64,000 nucleotides of DNA from Mycolicibacterium sp. YH-1 (GCF_022557175.1 NZ_CP092915.1:1302001-1366000); one strand, 5' to 3'. Shown: positions 15,783 through 25,001, counted from the stretch's first letter. The notes: generated by a model from the sequence alone, not told the origin. A program made the numbers and translations.

Positions 15783-16925
15783 CTAGAAGACTCGGGTCTG
15801 GCCCTCGAGCACCGGCACGGTCTCGGGCAGTTTGTAGGTCTCGATGCCGTTGCGGAACATGATGGCCTCGCGGGCGTGTTCGGGCAGGTGTTTGACCAGC
15901 CAGCGTGGGTCGTCGAACGTCCAGTGCGGGTAGTCGCTGCTGTAGAGCAGGATCTTCTCGCACTCCATCCAGTCGAAGGCGCGCGAGAGTTCGGTCTTGT
16001 CCTGCGGATAGTCCAGCGGCTGGGTGGTGAACTTGATGTGGTCCTTGATGTACTCGCTGGGCTTGCGCTTGATGTCCATCCAGGATTTGCGCTTCTCGTA
16101 GATGGCGTCCATCCGCCACATCAGCGGCAGGATCCAGGTGAACGCGTGCTCGACGAACACGATGCGCAGCGTCGGGAAGCGGTCGAAGACGCCGTCGAAG
16201 ATCAGGCTCATCACCTGATTGGCCGCCAGCAGCGAGTAGGTGGTCATGAAGTCGTGGTTGTAACTGGGGAATCCCACTGGCGGGGTGGGTAATTCCTCGA
16301 AGTGGCTACGGGACAGATGGCAGCTCACCGTGATGTCGTGTTTCGTCGCGGCACTCCAGACCGGATCGTAGATCGGGTCGCCCCAGGACGGGCGCCGCTC
16401 GGCCTTGATCAGGATCTGTGCCATGTACGGGTGGTCAGCCCACTTCTCGATCTCGGCGGCGGCGTCATCGGGAGTCTCTATCGAGACGCAGATCGAACCA
16501 CGCCACCGTTCGTGCCAGTTGTTGTGGCTGTCCAGCCAGTGATTGGCCTGCCACGCGTTCAACGCACAACTCATGGCGTGGTCCGCCCCGGCCAATCGGG
16601 CGGGATAGGCGCCGGGTTCGAGAATCGCGATGTCGGAGCCCGCCTCCATGATCAGTTGCCGGAACGCCAGGTCAGGATCGCTGCCGGGGAACTCGCCATC
16701 GGCGGGAAAGGTATCGACTCGCATCGCATAGGAGTGCGCGTAGTCAGGCGCGTCGTAGTAGATCAGGTCCCCGAACGCATGTGTGCCGTAGTACTTGCTT
16801 CGCCACGGCTCCGGGATGTACTGCGCCAGCTCGCCGCTTCGTGGCATGGGATGGACATCGGAGTCGACGCACCGCACAGCGATGCGCTGGGTGGCCGCGA
16901 TACGTCGATCGGCTGTCATCGACAT
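15783..16925 (-). CDS. amidohydrolase-family protein (ACMSD-type)
   Basis: 380 aa from the ATG at 16925, with GAGG just upstream; a GTG at 16949 lengthens it by eight unlikely residues. Family features: CVDSDVHPMPRSGELAQYIP (metal-binding region, here DxH), MSCALNAWQANHWL, VSCHLSRSHFEE, FVEHAFTWILPLMWRMDA and the late LLYSSDYPHWTFDDP with the metal-site Asp. These enzymes are zinc-dependent hydrolases or decarboxylases in catabolism of aromatic or cyclic compounds. The substrate is not predictable. It is followed by the PPOX gene. Confidence 0.85.
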   Translation of the reverse strand: MSMTADRRIAATQRIAVRCVDSDVHPMPRSGELAQYIPEPWRSKYYGTHAFGDLIYYDAPDYAHSYAMRVDTFPADGEFPGSDPDLAFRQLIMEAGSDIAILEPGAYPARLAGADHAMSCALNAWQANHWLDSHNNWHERWRGSICVSIETPDDAAAEIEKWADHPYMAQILIKAERRPSWGDPIYDPVWSAATKHDITVSCHLSRSHFEELPTPPVGFPSYNHDFMTTYSLLAANQVMSLIFDGVFDRFPTLRIVFVEHAFTWILPLMWRMDAIYEKRKSWMDIKRKPSEYIKDHIKFTTQPLDYPQDKTELSRAFDWMECEKILLYSSDYPHWTFDDPRWLVKHLPEHAREAIMFRNGIETYKLPETVPVLEGQTRVF

Positions 16926-17053
16926 GGTGCCTCCTCGCTCACGTACCACTGTGCGACGCGAGGCTCCCGGTGTCCAGCAACTGGACCTTCTCGATCGGTG
17001 GCAGACACTCGCGGAGTGAAGGGAACTTCGTTCGCGGGGTTATCGTGGCCTCC

Positions 17054-17320
17054 ATGAGCAACCCGCAAGTGCCCGGCGGGGTGGTGCACGAGCTGCCCGC
17101 GGATCTGCGCGACGCGTTGAGGGGCAATGACACGGCACTGGCTGCCTGGAACGACATCACGCCGCTCGCACGCAACGAGTTCATCTGTTGGGTTGAGGAC
17201 GCCAAGCAGGCGGCGACCCGGGAGCGGCGCATTCGCCGGACCCAGGAGGAGCTGGAGGAGGGCATGCGACGGCCCTGCTGCTGGCCGGGATGCAAGCACC
17301 GCGAGCGGACCGGCAGCTAG
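17054..17320 (+). CDS. YdeI/OmpD-associated family protein
   Basis: 88 aa. The family signature is nearly the whole protein: HELPADLRDALRGNDTALAAWNDITPLARNEFICWVEDAKQ, then RRIRRTQEELEEGMRRPCCWPGCKHR with a CCxxxC cluster. I chose ATG 17054 because the conserved region starts directly after it; the long upstream frame is not coding. Members are linked to envelope stress or antimicrobial-peptide tolerance in other bacteria; the mechanism is unknown. Confidence 0.82.
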   Translation: MSNPQVPGGVVHELPADLRDALRGNDTALAAWNDITPLARNEFICWVEDAKQAATRERRIRRTQEELEEGMRRPCCWPGCKHRERTGS

Positions 17321-17437
17321 CGCACGGCTTGTCGTCGGCGTTGGCTGCCGACGGGGTGAGCGTCAGCTTGGCCGCGATATCCGCTCTCTCCTCGCACCTT
17401 CTCCGCAAAAGTCGGATCTCGCTGTTCGTGTTGCCTA

Positions 17438-18379
17438 CTACGGGGTGCCCAGGCGGGAGAACAGCGCGGTGGCGTTGTCGCGGTTGATCGCAGCGTGGTC
17501 CGTGATGCCTGGGTAGTCGTCGAGACCCGCGGTGAAGTACTGCACTGCCGGCGGCGGGGCGAAGGGCCAGTCGCTGCCGAACAGGACGTGCCCCGGCTTG
17601 GCGAACGCGAGCAGGCTTGGCAGAGCGGCGGCGCTGCCCGACAGCGCGGTGTCGAAGTAGAACCCGGCGAAATCCTCGAGGCTGTCCATCGGACTGCGGC
17701 CAGTGTCGGCGACCATTCCCACGGCCATTCGGTGCGCGGCGTAGGGCACGAAACCGCCTGCGTGGCTGAGGATGAACCTGATGTTGGGGTAGCGGCGACG
17801 GACCTCGTTGCGCACCAGAAGGTACGCGGCACGGGTGGTGTCGAGCAGGAAGTCCGCGGCGAACGGGGCGATGCCGGGGACGGTGGGCCCGGGGAGTTCG
17901 GCGGGGTGGATGAACACCACCGCGGCGCGTCGGTCCAGTTCAGCGAACAACTCATCCTGTCCGGGCTGGCCGAGGTAGGTGCCGTTGGTGTTGGCGAGCA
18001 GCACCACACCGTCGGCGCCGAGGTCGTCCAGTGCGCGTGCGATCTCGGCGACGGCCTGCCCGAGGTAGGGCATTGGCGGGGTCGCGAAGAAGCCGAACCT
18101 GTCGGGTCGGTCCTTGGCCAGCTCGGCACTGTAATCGTTGACCTCGCGGGCGATCCGCACCGCTTCACCCTCGTCGGCGGCGGGGCCGGTGCCGGGTGTG
18201 GACACCGACAGGATGCCTGTCGCCGTGCCGATGTCGTCCATCATCGACAGCGCTGACTCGGCGCTCCAGTTCGGTAGGGCGCGGCCTCCCGCGTCGGCGA
18301 TGCCCTTGGTCCTCAGCCATTCGGCGTATCCCGGCGGCACGATGTGTTGATGGACGTCGATCCTGTTGGGTGCGGACAT
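17438..18379 (-). CDS. amidohydrolase-family protein (ACMSD-type decarboxylase-like)
   Basis: 313 aa. MSAPNRIDVHQHIVPPGYAEWL carries the HxH metal site; DRFGFFATPPMPY, VVFIHPAELPG (metal His), IRFILSHAGGFVPYAAHRM (metal His) and HVLFGSDWPFAPPPAV (metal Asp) complete the ACMSD pattern. This is a separate, shorter paralogue type than the gene at 15783-16925. It is probably cotranscribed with the SnoaL-like gene upstream. The substrate is unknown. Confidence 0.87.
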   Translation of the reverse strand: MSAPNRIDVHQHIVPPGYAEWLRTKGIADAGGRALPNWSAESALSMMDDIGTATGILSVSTPGTGPAADEGEAVRIAREVNDYSAELAKDRPDRFGFFATPPMPYLGQAVAEIARALDDLGADGVVLLANTNGTYLGQPGQDELFAELDRRAAVVFIHPAELPGPTVPGIAPFAADFLLDTTRAAYLLVRNEVRRRYPNIRFILSHAGGFVPYAAHRMAVGMVADTGRSPMDSLEDFAGFYFDTALSGSAAALPSLLAFAKPGHVLFGSDWPFAPPPAVQYFTAGLDDYPGITDHAAINRDNATALFSRLGTP

Positions 18380-18558
18380 CCTGGGTCTCCTCCTGGTGCG
18401 CCCAGTCGTCGCGGATACCGGCGCCGGCCAGTGCGGGGAACGGTCCCATCAGGATGACGAACGGACTTCCCGGCGAGTGTGAATTGACCGAATTCGCCGA
18501 CGATTCTGCGGCTCTGCAAATGGCCGGGCTCAGCGGGTGCGTCGCGACACCGAGGCGT

Positions 18559-19068
18559 CTACTTGACGACTCGGCGAGCGACCTTCTTCAACACCCTGTG
18601 GATCCGGGGCGAGAGATACACGGCGACAAGCCCGTTGAATACGTCTTCGCGGAGCCGGGTGAGTTTGGAACTCGCGATCAGCCACTCGGTGCCGACCTTC
18701 TCGTAGGTCTCGGTGTAGTGGCCGTAGCCGCGAAGGTTCACGCCAGGGCCGAACCGGACGACGTCCTCGAGCGCCCACACGCCGCGGGCGGTCGTCGGGG
18801 AGGTCAGTTCGATCTCGGGCGCATGCACTTGATGCACGGTGGCCTGGGAGCGCAGGGCCTTCCGGGTGAACGCAACGAACTCGTCGGCGCCGTTGATGAT
18901 CTTGCCGCCGGACTGTGAGGTGTCGCTGATGAAGTCATCGGCGAAGAGCTGCCGCCAGGCGGTCCAGTCCTTGGTGTCCAGGTAGCGGCAGTAGCGGGCC
19001 TTCAGTTGTTTGATCGCCTCAAGCTCGATCAGCACAGCGGCATTGTCGGTCGAGACATCCATACTCAC
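18559..19068 (-). CDS. SnoaL-like (NTF2-fold) protein
   Basis: 169 aa, GTG start at 19068 with AAGGAG upstream. NTF2-like cone fold: AIKQLKARYCRYLDTKDWTAWRQLFADDF, then HQVHAPEIELTSPTTARGVWALEDV and GHYTETYEKVGTEWLIASSKLTRLRED. Members are small isomerases, dehydratases or dioxygenase subunits in catabolism. The basic C-terminal tail (RVLKKVARRVVK) is notable. Same strand as its catabolic neighbours. Confidence 0.83.
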   Translation of the reverse strand: MSMDVSTDNAAVLIELEAIKQLKARYCRYLDTKDWTAWRQLFADDFISDTSQSGGKIINGADEFVAFTRKALRSQATVHQVHAPEIELTSPTTARGVWALEDVVRFGPGVNLRGYGHYTETYEKVGTEWLIASSKLTRLREDVFNGLVAVYLSPRIHRVLKKVARRVVK

Positions 19069-19132
19069 TGCGACTCCTTGTGGGGTAGCCCGTCGATTGA
19101 CCCATTGTGGGCCAACCCCTGATGGGCTGCGG

Positions 19133-19723
19133 CTATCCGGGTCGATTCGACTCGCCCTTCAGGCTGCCGATGCCCAGGGAGTGGTCAGCTGGCCGAGGTG
19201 CACCTGTCGCCTCGAATCTGTAGACATAGGCCTGCGGGTCACGGTCGACGATGTGCAGGCCCTTCGTCGTGGGGTGCCGGGCCATGAACTCGCTGTACTG
19301 CTCGCCCAGCGCCTCACGGAGCCCGATGGGCGCATGGCGGCGAAAGTCTGACAGACCCTCGCGTTCCTCCTCGCCCATGTGGTCGTCGTTCGCCTCGCGG
19401 GTCCGATCGACTGCGTCCCACCACTTGGTACTCCCAAGGCTCGCTGCGTCGGCTGCGCGTACACCGTCACGAATTTCGTTGTGATCGCCTATCGCATCGA
19501 GTGTCTCACCCTCCGGATCGTCGGCGCCGCGCTTCAAAAGCTGTGGGTAGAAGATCTTCTCCTCGACGTATGCGTGAACATCCAGCTTGTCGGCGAGAGG
19601 ACGCCAAACCCTCTCGAGCGCATCTCTGTTGGGCGACGCCAGCGCCCGCAGCTCGTCGAGCTGTGCGAACTGCTCGCGGAACCACGCGTGGTCGGCGAGT
19701 ATCAAGCTGCTGATGTCATCCAT
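19133..19723 (-). CDS. hemerythrin-like HHE-domain protein
   Basis: 196 aa. HHE cation-binding pattern: LILADHAWFREQFAQL, LDVHAYVEEKIFYPQLL and IGDHNEIRDGV, then a later helix with NDDHMGEEEREGL. It would bind a di-iron centre and may sense or carry oxygen or NO. The C-terminal tail (about 140-196) is less ordered. The start lies 9 bp after the stop of the VOC gene, so they are cotranscribed. Confidence 0.88.
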   Translation of the reverse strand: MDDISSLILADHAWFREQFAQLDELRALASPNRDALERVWRPLADKLDVHAYVEEKIFYPQLLKRGADDPEGETLDAIGDHNEIRDGVRAADAASLGSTKWWDAVDRTREANDDHMGEEEREGLSDFRRHAPIGLREALGEQYSEFMARHPTTKGLHIVDRDPQAYVYRFEATGAPRPADHSLGIGSLKGESNRPG

Positions 19724-19732
19724 GGCGAACTC

Positions 19733-20161
19733 CTAGGCCGGCGGATCGGGTTCGGGTGGAATGCCCCACACGAGGCAGAAAGTGTGCCCGGCGGGGTCGC
19801 GATAGACGCGGAAGGCATCGCCAGGCCCCTCGTTGCCGACGTCGGGTACGCGAGTTGCCCCGACTGCCAGCACGTCTCGCTCGGCGGTATCCACGTCGTC
19901 GACCTGGATGTCCAGGTGGAACTGCTGTGACCCGGCGGGGTCGGGGAACCGCGGCGGCTGGTGCTCTGGCGAGAGCTGAAACGCCAGCCGGGTGCCATGG
20001 GGAGTGGTCAGCACGGTCCAGTTGGCGTCGGAGACGTCCAGCTCGCCACCGACCAGGCTGGCGTAGAACTGCGCCAGCGCCTCCGGATTCTTGCAGTCCA
20101 CCACCATCGAGCGCAGCCGTCCGATCATGGTGTCGGGATTACCGGTGGGTGGCGTCGTCAA
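19733..20161 (-). CDS. VOC-family (glyoxalase/dioxygenase fold) protein
   Basis: 142 aa with paired beta-alpha-beta-beta-beta modules: LRSMVVDCKNPEALAQFYASLVGGEL and QQFHLDIQVDDVDTAERDVLAVGATRV, ending in RVYRDPAGHTFCLVWG. Members are metal-dependent lyases, dioxygenases or binding proteins. The substrate is unknown. It lies between the TetR gene and hemerythrin on one strand with gaps of 16 and 9 bp. Confidence 0.83.
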   Translation of the reverse strand: MTTPPTGNPDTMIGRLRSMVVDCKNPEALAQFYASLVGGELDVSDANWTVLTTPHGTRLAFQLSPEHQPPRFPDPAGSQQFHLDIQVDDVDTAERDVLAVGATRVPDVGNEGPGDAFRVYRDPAGHTFCLVWGIPPEPDPPA

Positions 20162-20177
20162 ACGAGCGCCACGGGGG

Positions 20178-20756
20178 CTACACGGCGGGGGTCAGCGAGT
20201 TGACCACCATGCGGGTGGTCAGCTCGGCACGGTCGCGCGAATAGGCGCGTCCCTCACTCAGGATCGGATAGACGATGCCGCCGACGATGGCGTCGGCCGC
20301 GGCCTGTGCGGTCGGCTCGTCGATGTGCGCGGCGAGTAACCGTGACTTCACCGAGTCCTGAAGCGGCGTGCTGAACCCGCTGCGCAACCGCGCCGCGACG
20401 TCCTCGTGCTCCAGCGAGGCGGCGGTCAGAATGCGCAGCATCGCCGCGCCGCGCTCGGTGGTCAGGGTCGCCGCGAGGTTTCGGGCCCACGCGGTGAGGT
20501 CAGCACTGAGGTCCGCGGTGTGCCTGACGGGTCGCAGGATCTTGTCGGCGTCCGCGAGCAGGACATCGGCCACCAGTGCCGGGCGGCTGGGCCACCAGCG
20601 GTAGATCGTCTGTTTGCCGACCCCGGCGCGCGCGGCGACGGCCTCAATGGTCAGGCCGTCGAAGCCGCGCTCAACGAGGAGTTCGCGGGTGGCCGTGACG
20701 ATCGCCAGCCGAGACTTCTCGTTGCGGCGCCGCGGTGTGGCCGACTCGCTCGACAT
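20178..20756 (-). CDS. TetR-family transcriptional regulator
   Basis: 192 aa from ATG 20756. The HTH is [40 protein letters not shown] (about 20-58); the C-terminal ligand domain is of the TetR_C_33 kind. It is divergent from the acyl-CoA dehydrogenase gene, and an 8+3+8 inverted repeat lies between them at 20822-20840, so it probably represses that gene and perhaps itself. The ligand is presumably an acyl-CoA or its precursor. A long upstream extension of the frame is not coding. Confidence 0.9.
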   Translation of the reverse strand: MSSESATPRRRNEKSRLAIVTATRELLVERGFDGLTIEAVAARAGVGKQTIYRWWPSRPALVADVLLADADKILRPVRHTADLSADLTAWARNLAATLTTERGAAMLRILTAASLEHEDVAARLRSGFSTPLQDSVKSRLLAAHIDEPTAQAAADAIVGGIVYPILSEGRAYSRDRAELTTRMVVNSLTPAV

Positions 20757-20821
20757 CGCCCGGCTCCTCTGAGGTCTGTGCGCTTTACAGGGGTGGGACC
20801 CTGCCCGTAGTCTGCCATAAG

Positions 20822-20840
20822 ACGAGACGTTTCGTCTCGT
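20822..20840. promoter_or_regulatory. TetR operator: ACGAGACG-TTT-CGTCTCGT
   Basis: A perfect 8-bp inverted repeat with a 3-bp centre in the 108-bp gap between the divergent TetR gene and the acyl-CoA dehydrogenase gene. It ends 24 bp before the TTG start at 20865, in the right place to block transcription. Confidence 0.75.
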
Positions 20841-20864
20841 ATGGATCAGGAAAGGCGAAGCCAG

Positions 20865-23090
20865 TTGGCGATAGCCATCACCGCAGAGCAGGCGCAGCTC
20901 GCCGATGCCGTCGGCCGGTTCGCGGCGCGCCACGCGCCAGTCGACAAGACCCGCAGCGCGCTCGAAACCCTTGCCGTGGGCGAGGTTCCGACCTGGTGGG
21001 ACGATCTGGTCGCCCAGGGCTTCCACGCTGTGCACATCCCGGAACGCTTCGGCGGGCAGGGTGGCCGGCTCACCGACGTCGCGTGCGTCATCGAGACCGC
21101 GGGCAAAGCACTGCTACCCGGGCCCCTGCTGCCGACGATCACAGCCAGCGCCGTTGCTCTGCTCGCCGAAACCGGGACAGCCGCAACGCTTCTCGGTGAG
21201 CTGGCAGGTGGCCTCACCGCGGCGGTGGTATTACCCGACCGTGCCACCTTCCGCGCCACCGCGACCAAGGAGGGCTGGCAGGTCACCGGCTCCTCGGGTG
21301 TGACGCTCGGCGTCTGTTCGGCCGCGCGAGCCCTGGTGGCCGCGCGAACCGACGATGACGCGTTGGTGTGGTTCGTGGTCGACACATCGACTGACACCGC
21401 AACCGTGGCGTCCGCGCGGGGAACCGACCTCACCACCGACGTCGGAGTCCTGAACCTCCGCGACCACCCCGTGCCGGAGTCGACGGCACTGCGCGGCCTC
21501 GACGTCGAGCGCGTGCGATGCGTTGTCGTCGGTCTGACCGCCTGCGCAACCGCAGGCATGGTCCAGTGGGCGGTCGACGCGGTGTCAGACCACCTGAGGA
21601 ACCGCGAGCAGTTCGGCAAGCTCATCGGCACATTCCAGGCACTCCAGCACAAGGCGGCGACCCTGCTGGTCAACAGCGAACTGGCGACGTCGGCTGCCTG
21701 GGATGCGGTGCGCGCCGTCGATGAGCCGCTGAGCCAACATCGGCTCGCTGCCGCGGGGGCCGCGGTCATGGCCGTGTCGCCCGCACCAGAGCTGGTACTC
21801 GATGCACTCACGATGTTCGGTGCGATCGGCTTCACCTGGGAGCACGACCTGCACCTCTACTGGCGTGGCGCCACCAGCCTTGCCGCGTCGATCGGCCCCG
21901 TCGCCCGGTGGGCGCGGCAGGTGGGCGAACTCACGGGTGTCCACGCGCGGGACACCTCCCTGAACCTCGACGATGTCGAGAAGGAGTTCCGCGACCGGGT
22001 GGCCGCCACACTGGATGAGGCACTGGCCCTGCGCAATGACGGGCCGGGCCGGCAGGGCGACTACGAGCACTTCGAAACCGGGCCCCAGCGCAATCTGATC
22101 GCCGACGCGGGTCTCATCGCGCCGCACTGGCCGTCGCCGTGGGGAATCGACGCGAATCCGTTGCAGCAGATCATCATCAACGAGGAGTTCGACAAGCGGT
22201 CCGCCCTGGTGCGGCCGTCGCTGGGTATCGCCGAGTGGATTCTGCCCACGATCATCAGCGCAGGCCCGCCCGATGTGCAGGAGCGGTTCATCCCACCGAC
22301 ACAGCGTGGGGAGTTGGCGTGGTGCCAGCTGTTCAGTGAACCCGGTGCGGGCTCAGACCTCGCGGCGCTTGCGACCCGGGCGACCAAGGTCGACGGTGGC
22401 TGGCGCATCAACGGACACAAGATCTGGACGTCCTGCGCGCAGGTCGCCGACTTCGGGGCACTGCTGGCCCGCACGGACCCCGCGGCCGCCAAACACCGTG
22501 GCATCGGGTACTTCATCCTCGACATGCGTGCCGACGGCATCGAGATCCAGCCCATCAGGCAGGCCAGCGGCGAGTCGGACTTCAACGAGGTCTTCCTGAC
22601 CGACGTCTTCATCCCCGACGACATGTTGTTGGGTGAGGCCACCGACGGGTGGAATCTCGCGATCGCCACCATGGCGCAGGAGCGGGTCGCCATCGGGGGT
22701 TACGTGAGCTGGGACCGCTTGGGTGCCCTGCGAGCACTCGCCGCCTCCGCCGACGAGGTGGACCGCCAGGACCTCCTGCGCGCGATCGGGGATGTCGAGG
22801 CCAACACCAACGCGATCAAGTCATTGGGGGTGCGCGAAACCATCCGGCTGCTCGACGGCCAGGCCGCTGGAACAGCCTCCAGCATCGCCAAGGTGGCCAT
22901 GAACATCCTGCTGCGCAAGACCTACAAGGCGATCCTGGAGTTGACCGGTCCGCTGGCCATGATCGAGGACTCCGATCCCGCCGTTGTGCAGCCCTACCTG
23001 CGCCTGCCTGCCGAGCTTCTCGGCGGTGGCACCAACGAGATTCAGCTCAACATCATCGCCCAGATGATCATGGGGCTGCCCCGCAAATGA
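20865..23090 (+). CDS. fused double acyl-CoA dehydrogenase (FadE6/FadE34-like)
   Basis: 741 aa from TTG 20865 ([16 protein letters not shown]), which has AGGAAAGG nine bases upstream; ATG 20841 would add eight residues but has no ribosome site and abuts the operator. Two acyl-CoA dehydrogenase domains lie in tandem: residues about 1-370 ([30 protein letters not shown]) and about 380-741 ([38 protein letters not shown]). Mycobacteria use such fusions on sterol-derived or bulky acyl-CoAs. It introduces an alpha-beta double bond with FAD. It is followed by a hairpin and the thiolase-fold gene, suggesting one pathway. Confidence 0.88.
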   Translation: MAIAITAEQAQLADAVGRFAARHAPVDKTRSALETLAVGEVPTWWDDLVAQGFHAVHIPERFGGQGGRLTDVACVIETAGKALLPGPLLPTITASAVALLAETGTAATLLGELAGGLTAAVVLPDRATFRATATKEGWQVTGSSGVTLGVCSAARALVAARTDDDALVWFVVDTSTDTATVASARGTDLTTDVGVLNLRDHPVPESTALRGLDVERVRCVVVGLTACATAGMVQWAVDAVSDHLRNREQFGKLIGTFQALQHKAATLLVNSELATSAAWDAVRAVDEPLSQHRLAAAGAAVMAVSPAPELVLDALTMFGAIGFTWEHDLHLYWRGATSLAASIGPVARWARQVGELTGVHARDTSLNLDDVEKEFRDRVAATLDEALALRNDGPGRQGDYEHFETGPQRNLIADAGLIAPHWPSPWGIDANPLQQIIINEEFDKRSALVRPSLGIAEWILPTIISAGPPDVQERFIPPTQRGELAWCQLFSEPGAGSDLAALATRATKVDGGWRINGHKIWTSCAQVADFGALLARTDPAAAKHRGIGYFILDMRADGIEIQPIRQASGESDFNEVFLTDVFIPDDMLLGEATDGWNLAIATMAQERVAIGGYVSWDRLGALRALAASADEVDRQDLLRAIGDVEANTNAIKSLGVRETIRLLDGQAAGTASSIAKVAMNILLRKTYKAILELTGPLAMIEDSDPAVVQPYLRLPAELLGGGTNEIQLNIIAQMIMGLPRK

Positions 23091-23105
23091 TGAGCGGGCC
23101 GCACA

Positions 23106-23153
23106 ACCGTCGTGCAGATCTCGCGGCGAATGCGCCGAAATCTGCATCACGGT
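23106..23153 (+). repeat. imperfect long hairpin
   Basis: About 21-23 bases on each side pair with a few mismatches and a 2-base bulge (ACCGTCGTGCAGATC ... AAATCTGCATCACGGT). It sits between the dehydrogenase stop and the thiolase start and may attenuate transcription. Its style resembles the hairpin at 24853-24918. Confidence 0.5.
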
Positions 23154-23190
23154 CGTCCACAAGTGAGTACTCGAACGCCGGAGGGTAGTA

Positions 23191-24399
23191 ATGGGTTTAC
23201 GTGGTGAGGCCGCGATCGTCGGCTACGTGGAGCTGCCGCCCGAGCGGATGCAGTCCGCCGCGCCTGCGCCGTTCACGATCGAGCAGTGGGCCCAGCTCAG
23301 TGCCGCCGCCCTGGCCGACGCGGGCGTCTCGGCCGAGCGGGTCAACGGAATCGTCACCACGCACCTGGGGGAGTCGGAGATCTTCGTGCCCTCCACGGTG
23401 GCCGAATACCTCGGGATCCGAGCGGATTTCGCGGAGATGGTCGACCTGGGTGGTGCCAGCGCCGCCGGAATGGTGTGGCGCGCGGCGGCCGCGATCGAAC
23501 TCGGCATCTGTGACGTCGTGTTGTGCACCGTGCCGTCGCGCTACATCACCGCGACGTCGGAGAGGAAGCCGAAGCCGATCGTGGACGCCATGTTCTTCGG
23601 CGCATCGAGCAACCAATTCGGTTCCCCGCAGGCCGAGTTCGAGATCCCCTACGGCAACCTCGGCCAGAACGGCCCCTACGGGCAGGTGGCCCAGCGCTAC
23701 GGATCGGTCTACGGCTACGACGAGCGGGCGATGGCCAAGATCGTCGTCGATCAGAGGGTCAACGCCAACCACACCGAGGGTGCGATCTGGCGTGACAAGC
23801 CGCTGAGCATCGAGGACGTGCTCGCCAGCCCCGTCATCGCCGACCCCCTGCACATGCTGGAGATCGTGATGCCCTGTGTCGGCGGTGCCGCCGTCGTGGT
23901 CGCCAACGCCGATATCGCCCGGCGCGCGCGCAATCGCCCGGTGTGGATCAAGGGATTCGGCGAGCACGTGCCCTACAAGACGCCGACCTACGCCGAGGAT
24001 CTTCTCGACACCCCGATACGACGGGCGGCCGAGACCGCGTTCGGGATGACCGACCTGACCCGCGACCAGATGGACATGGTGTCGATCTACGACTGCTACA
24101 CCATCACGGTGCTGCTCAGCCTCGAGGACGCGGGATTCTGCGAGAAGGGCAAGGGCATGGAGTTCGTGAGCGAGCACGACCTCACGTTCCGGGGCGACTT
24201 CCCGCTCAACACCGCCGGTGGTCAACTCGGCTTCGGCCAGGCGGGGCTGGCTGGCGGTATGCACCACGTGTGCGACGCCACCCGTCAGATCATGGGCCGT
24301 GCCGGTGACGCGCAGGTGGCCGACTGCGACCGCGCCTTCGTCTCGGGCAACGGCGGCATCCTCAGCGAGCAGACCACCCTCATCCTGCAGGGCGACTGA
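23191..24399 (+). CDS. thiolase-fold protein without the acylated cysteine (Ltp2/SCP2-like, possible aldolase)
   Basis: 402 aa, thiolase superfamily, lipid-transfer (SCP-x) branch: GEAAIVGYVELPP, MSIYDCYTITVLLSLEDAGFC-type core, GQLGFGQAGLAGGMHHVCDATRQ, and SGNGGILSEQTTLIL. The position of the nucleophilic Cys is Ser90 in DLGGASAAGMV. Loss of this Cys is typical of Ltp2-type retro-aldolases that shorten steroid side chains together with a DUF35 partner, and the next gene is such a partner. I therefore expect C-C cleavage of a hydroxyacyl-CoA instead of thiolysis. The substrate is unknown. Confidence 0.82.
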   Translation: MGLRGEAAIVGYVELPPERMQSAAPAPFTIEQWAQLSAAALADAGVSAERVNGIVTTHLGESEIFVPSTVAEYLGIRADFAEMVDLGGASAAGMVWRAAAAIELGICDVVLCTVPSRYITATSERKPKPIVDAMFFGASSNQFGSPQAEFEIPYGNLGQNGPYGQVAQRYGSVYGYDERAMAKIVVDQRVNANHTEGAIWRDKPLSIEDVLASPVIADPLHMLEIVMPCVGGAAVVVANADIARRARNRPVWIKGFGEHVPYKTPTYAEDLLDTPIRRAAETAFGMTDLTRDQMDMVSIYDCYTITVLLSLEDAGFCEKGKGMEFVSEHDLTFRGDFPLNTAGGQLGFGQAGLAGGMHHVCDATRQIMGRAGDAQVADCDRAFVSGNGGILSEQTTLILQGD

Positions 24400-24410
24400 A
24401 CGGAGCCATC

Positions 24411-24830
24411 ATGACTATGCCCAGCTTCGAACGGCCCATGCCGGTCAAGACGCCGACCAGCGCCCCCTTCTGGGATGCGCTGGCACGTCACGAGATAGCG
24501 ATTCAGTACTCGCCCTCGGCGCAGACCTACGTCTTCTACCCGCGGGTGCTCGCGCCACGGACGCTCGCCGACGACCTCGAGTGGCGCACGATATCCGGTA
24601 TGGGCACGCTGTACTCCTACACGATCGCCCGCCGACCCGTCGGCCCGCACTTCATCGATGCCGTCCCGCAGCTCCTGGCGGTCGTCGAATGGGATGAGGG
24701 GCCCAGGTTCTCCACCGAGATGGTCAATGTGGCACCGGAGGAGTTGAGTGTCGGCATGCGGGTGGCGCCGGTGTTCTGCGACTACCCCGACCACGACGTC
24801 ACCATGCTGCGCTACGAACCGGCCACCTGA
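24411..24830 (+). CDS. DUF35/OB-fold partner protein lacking the zinc ribbon
   Basis: 139 aa. N-terminal helix-rich part (PTSAPFWDALARHEIAIQYS), then an OB-fold (GTLYSYTIARRPVGPHF ... LLAVVEWDEGPRFSTEMVNV ... VGMRVAPVFCDY). The usual DUF35 rubredoxin-like zinc ribbon has four Cys; here the equivalent stretch (IQYSPSAQTYVFYPRVLAPRT) has none. The family forms obligate complexes with thiolase-like proteins and hydratases. The start is 12 bp after the thiolase-like gene. Confidence 0.85.
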   Translation: MTMPSFERPMPVKTPTSAPFWDALARHEIAIQYSPSAQTYVFYPRVLAPRTLADDLEWRTISGMGTLYSYTIARRPVGPHFIDAVPQLLAVVEWDEGPRFSTEMVNVAPEELSVGMRVAPVFCDYPDHDVTMLRYEPAT

Positions 24831-24852
24831 GCGGCTCACACCACTACCCACG

Positions 24853-24918
24853 CACGCCGAGACTGCGGGGAGATCGCGCTTTCGACTGGAAACGCGATCT
24901 CCCCGCAGTCTCGGCGTG
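24853..24918. repeat. perfect 26-bp inverted repeat (hairpin)
   Basis: Positions 24853-24878 pair without mismatch with 24893-24918 around a 14-base loop; the loop itself can extend pairing (TTTC with GAAA). It is far longer than needed for termination. It lies after the OB-fold gene and before the TetR operators. It may be a strong terminator or a dispersed hairpin element. Confidence 0.8.
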
Positions 24919-24944
24919 GGGTGATGCCGGTGACCAGCGGGAAC

Positions 24945-24979
24945 CTACACATGTGTAGCAAATTCCTACACATGTGAAG
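24945..24979. promoter_or_regulatory. tandem TetR-type operators
   Basis: CTACACATGTGTAG (24945-24958) is a perfect 14-bp palindrome; CTACACATGTGAAG (24966-24979) repeats it with one change. Their centres are 21 bp apart (two helical turns). They lie 23-57 bp before the TetR start, so autoregulation is likely. Confidence 0.7.
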
Positions 24980-25001
24980 CTTCCGGTGGTAGCTTTGTGT
25001 C

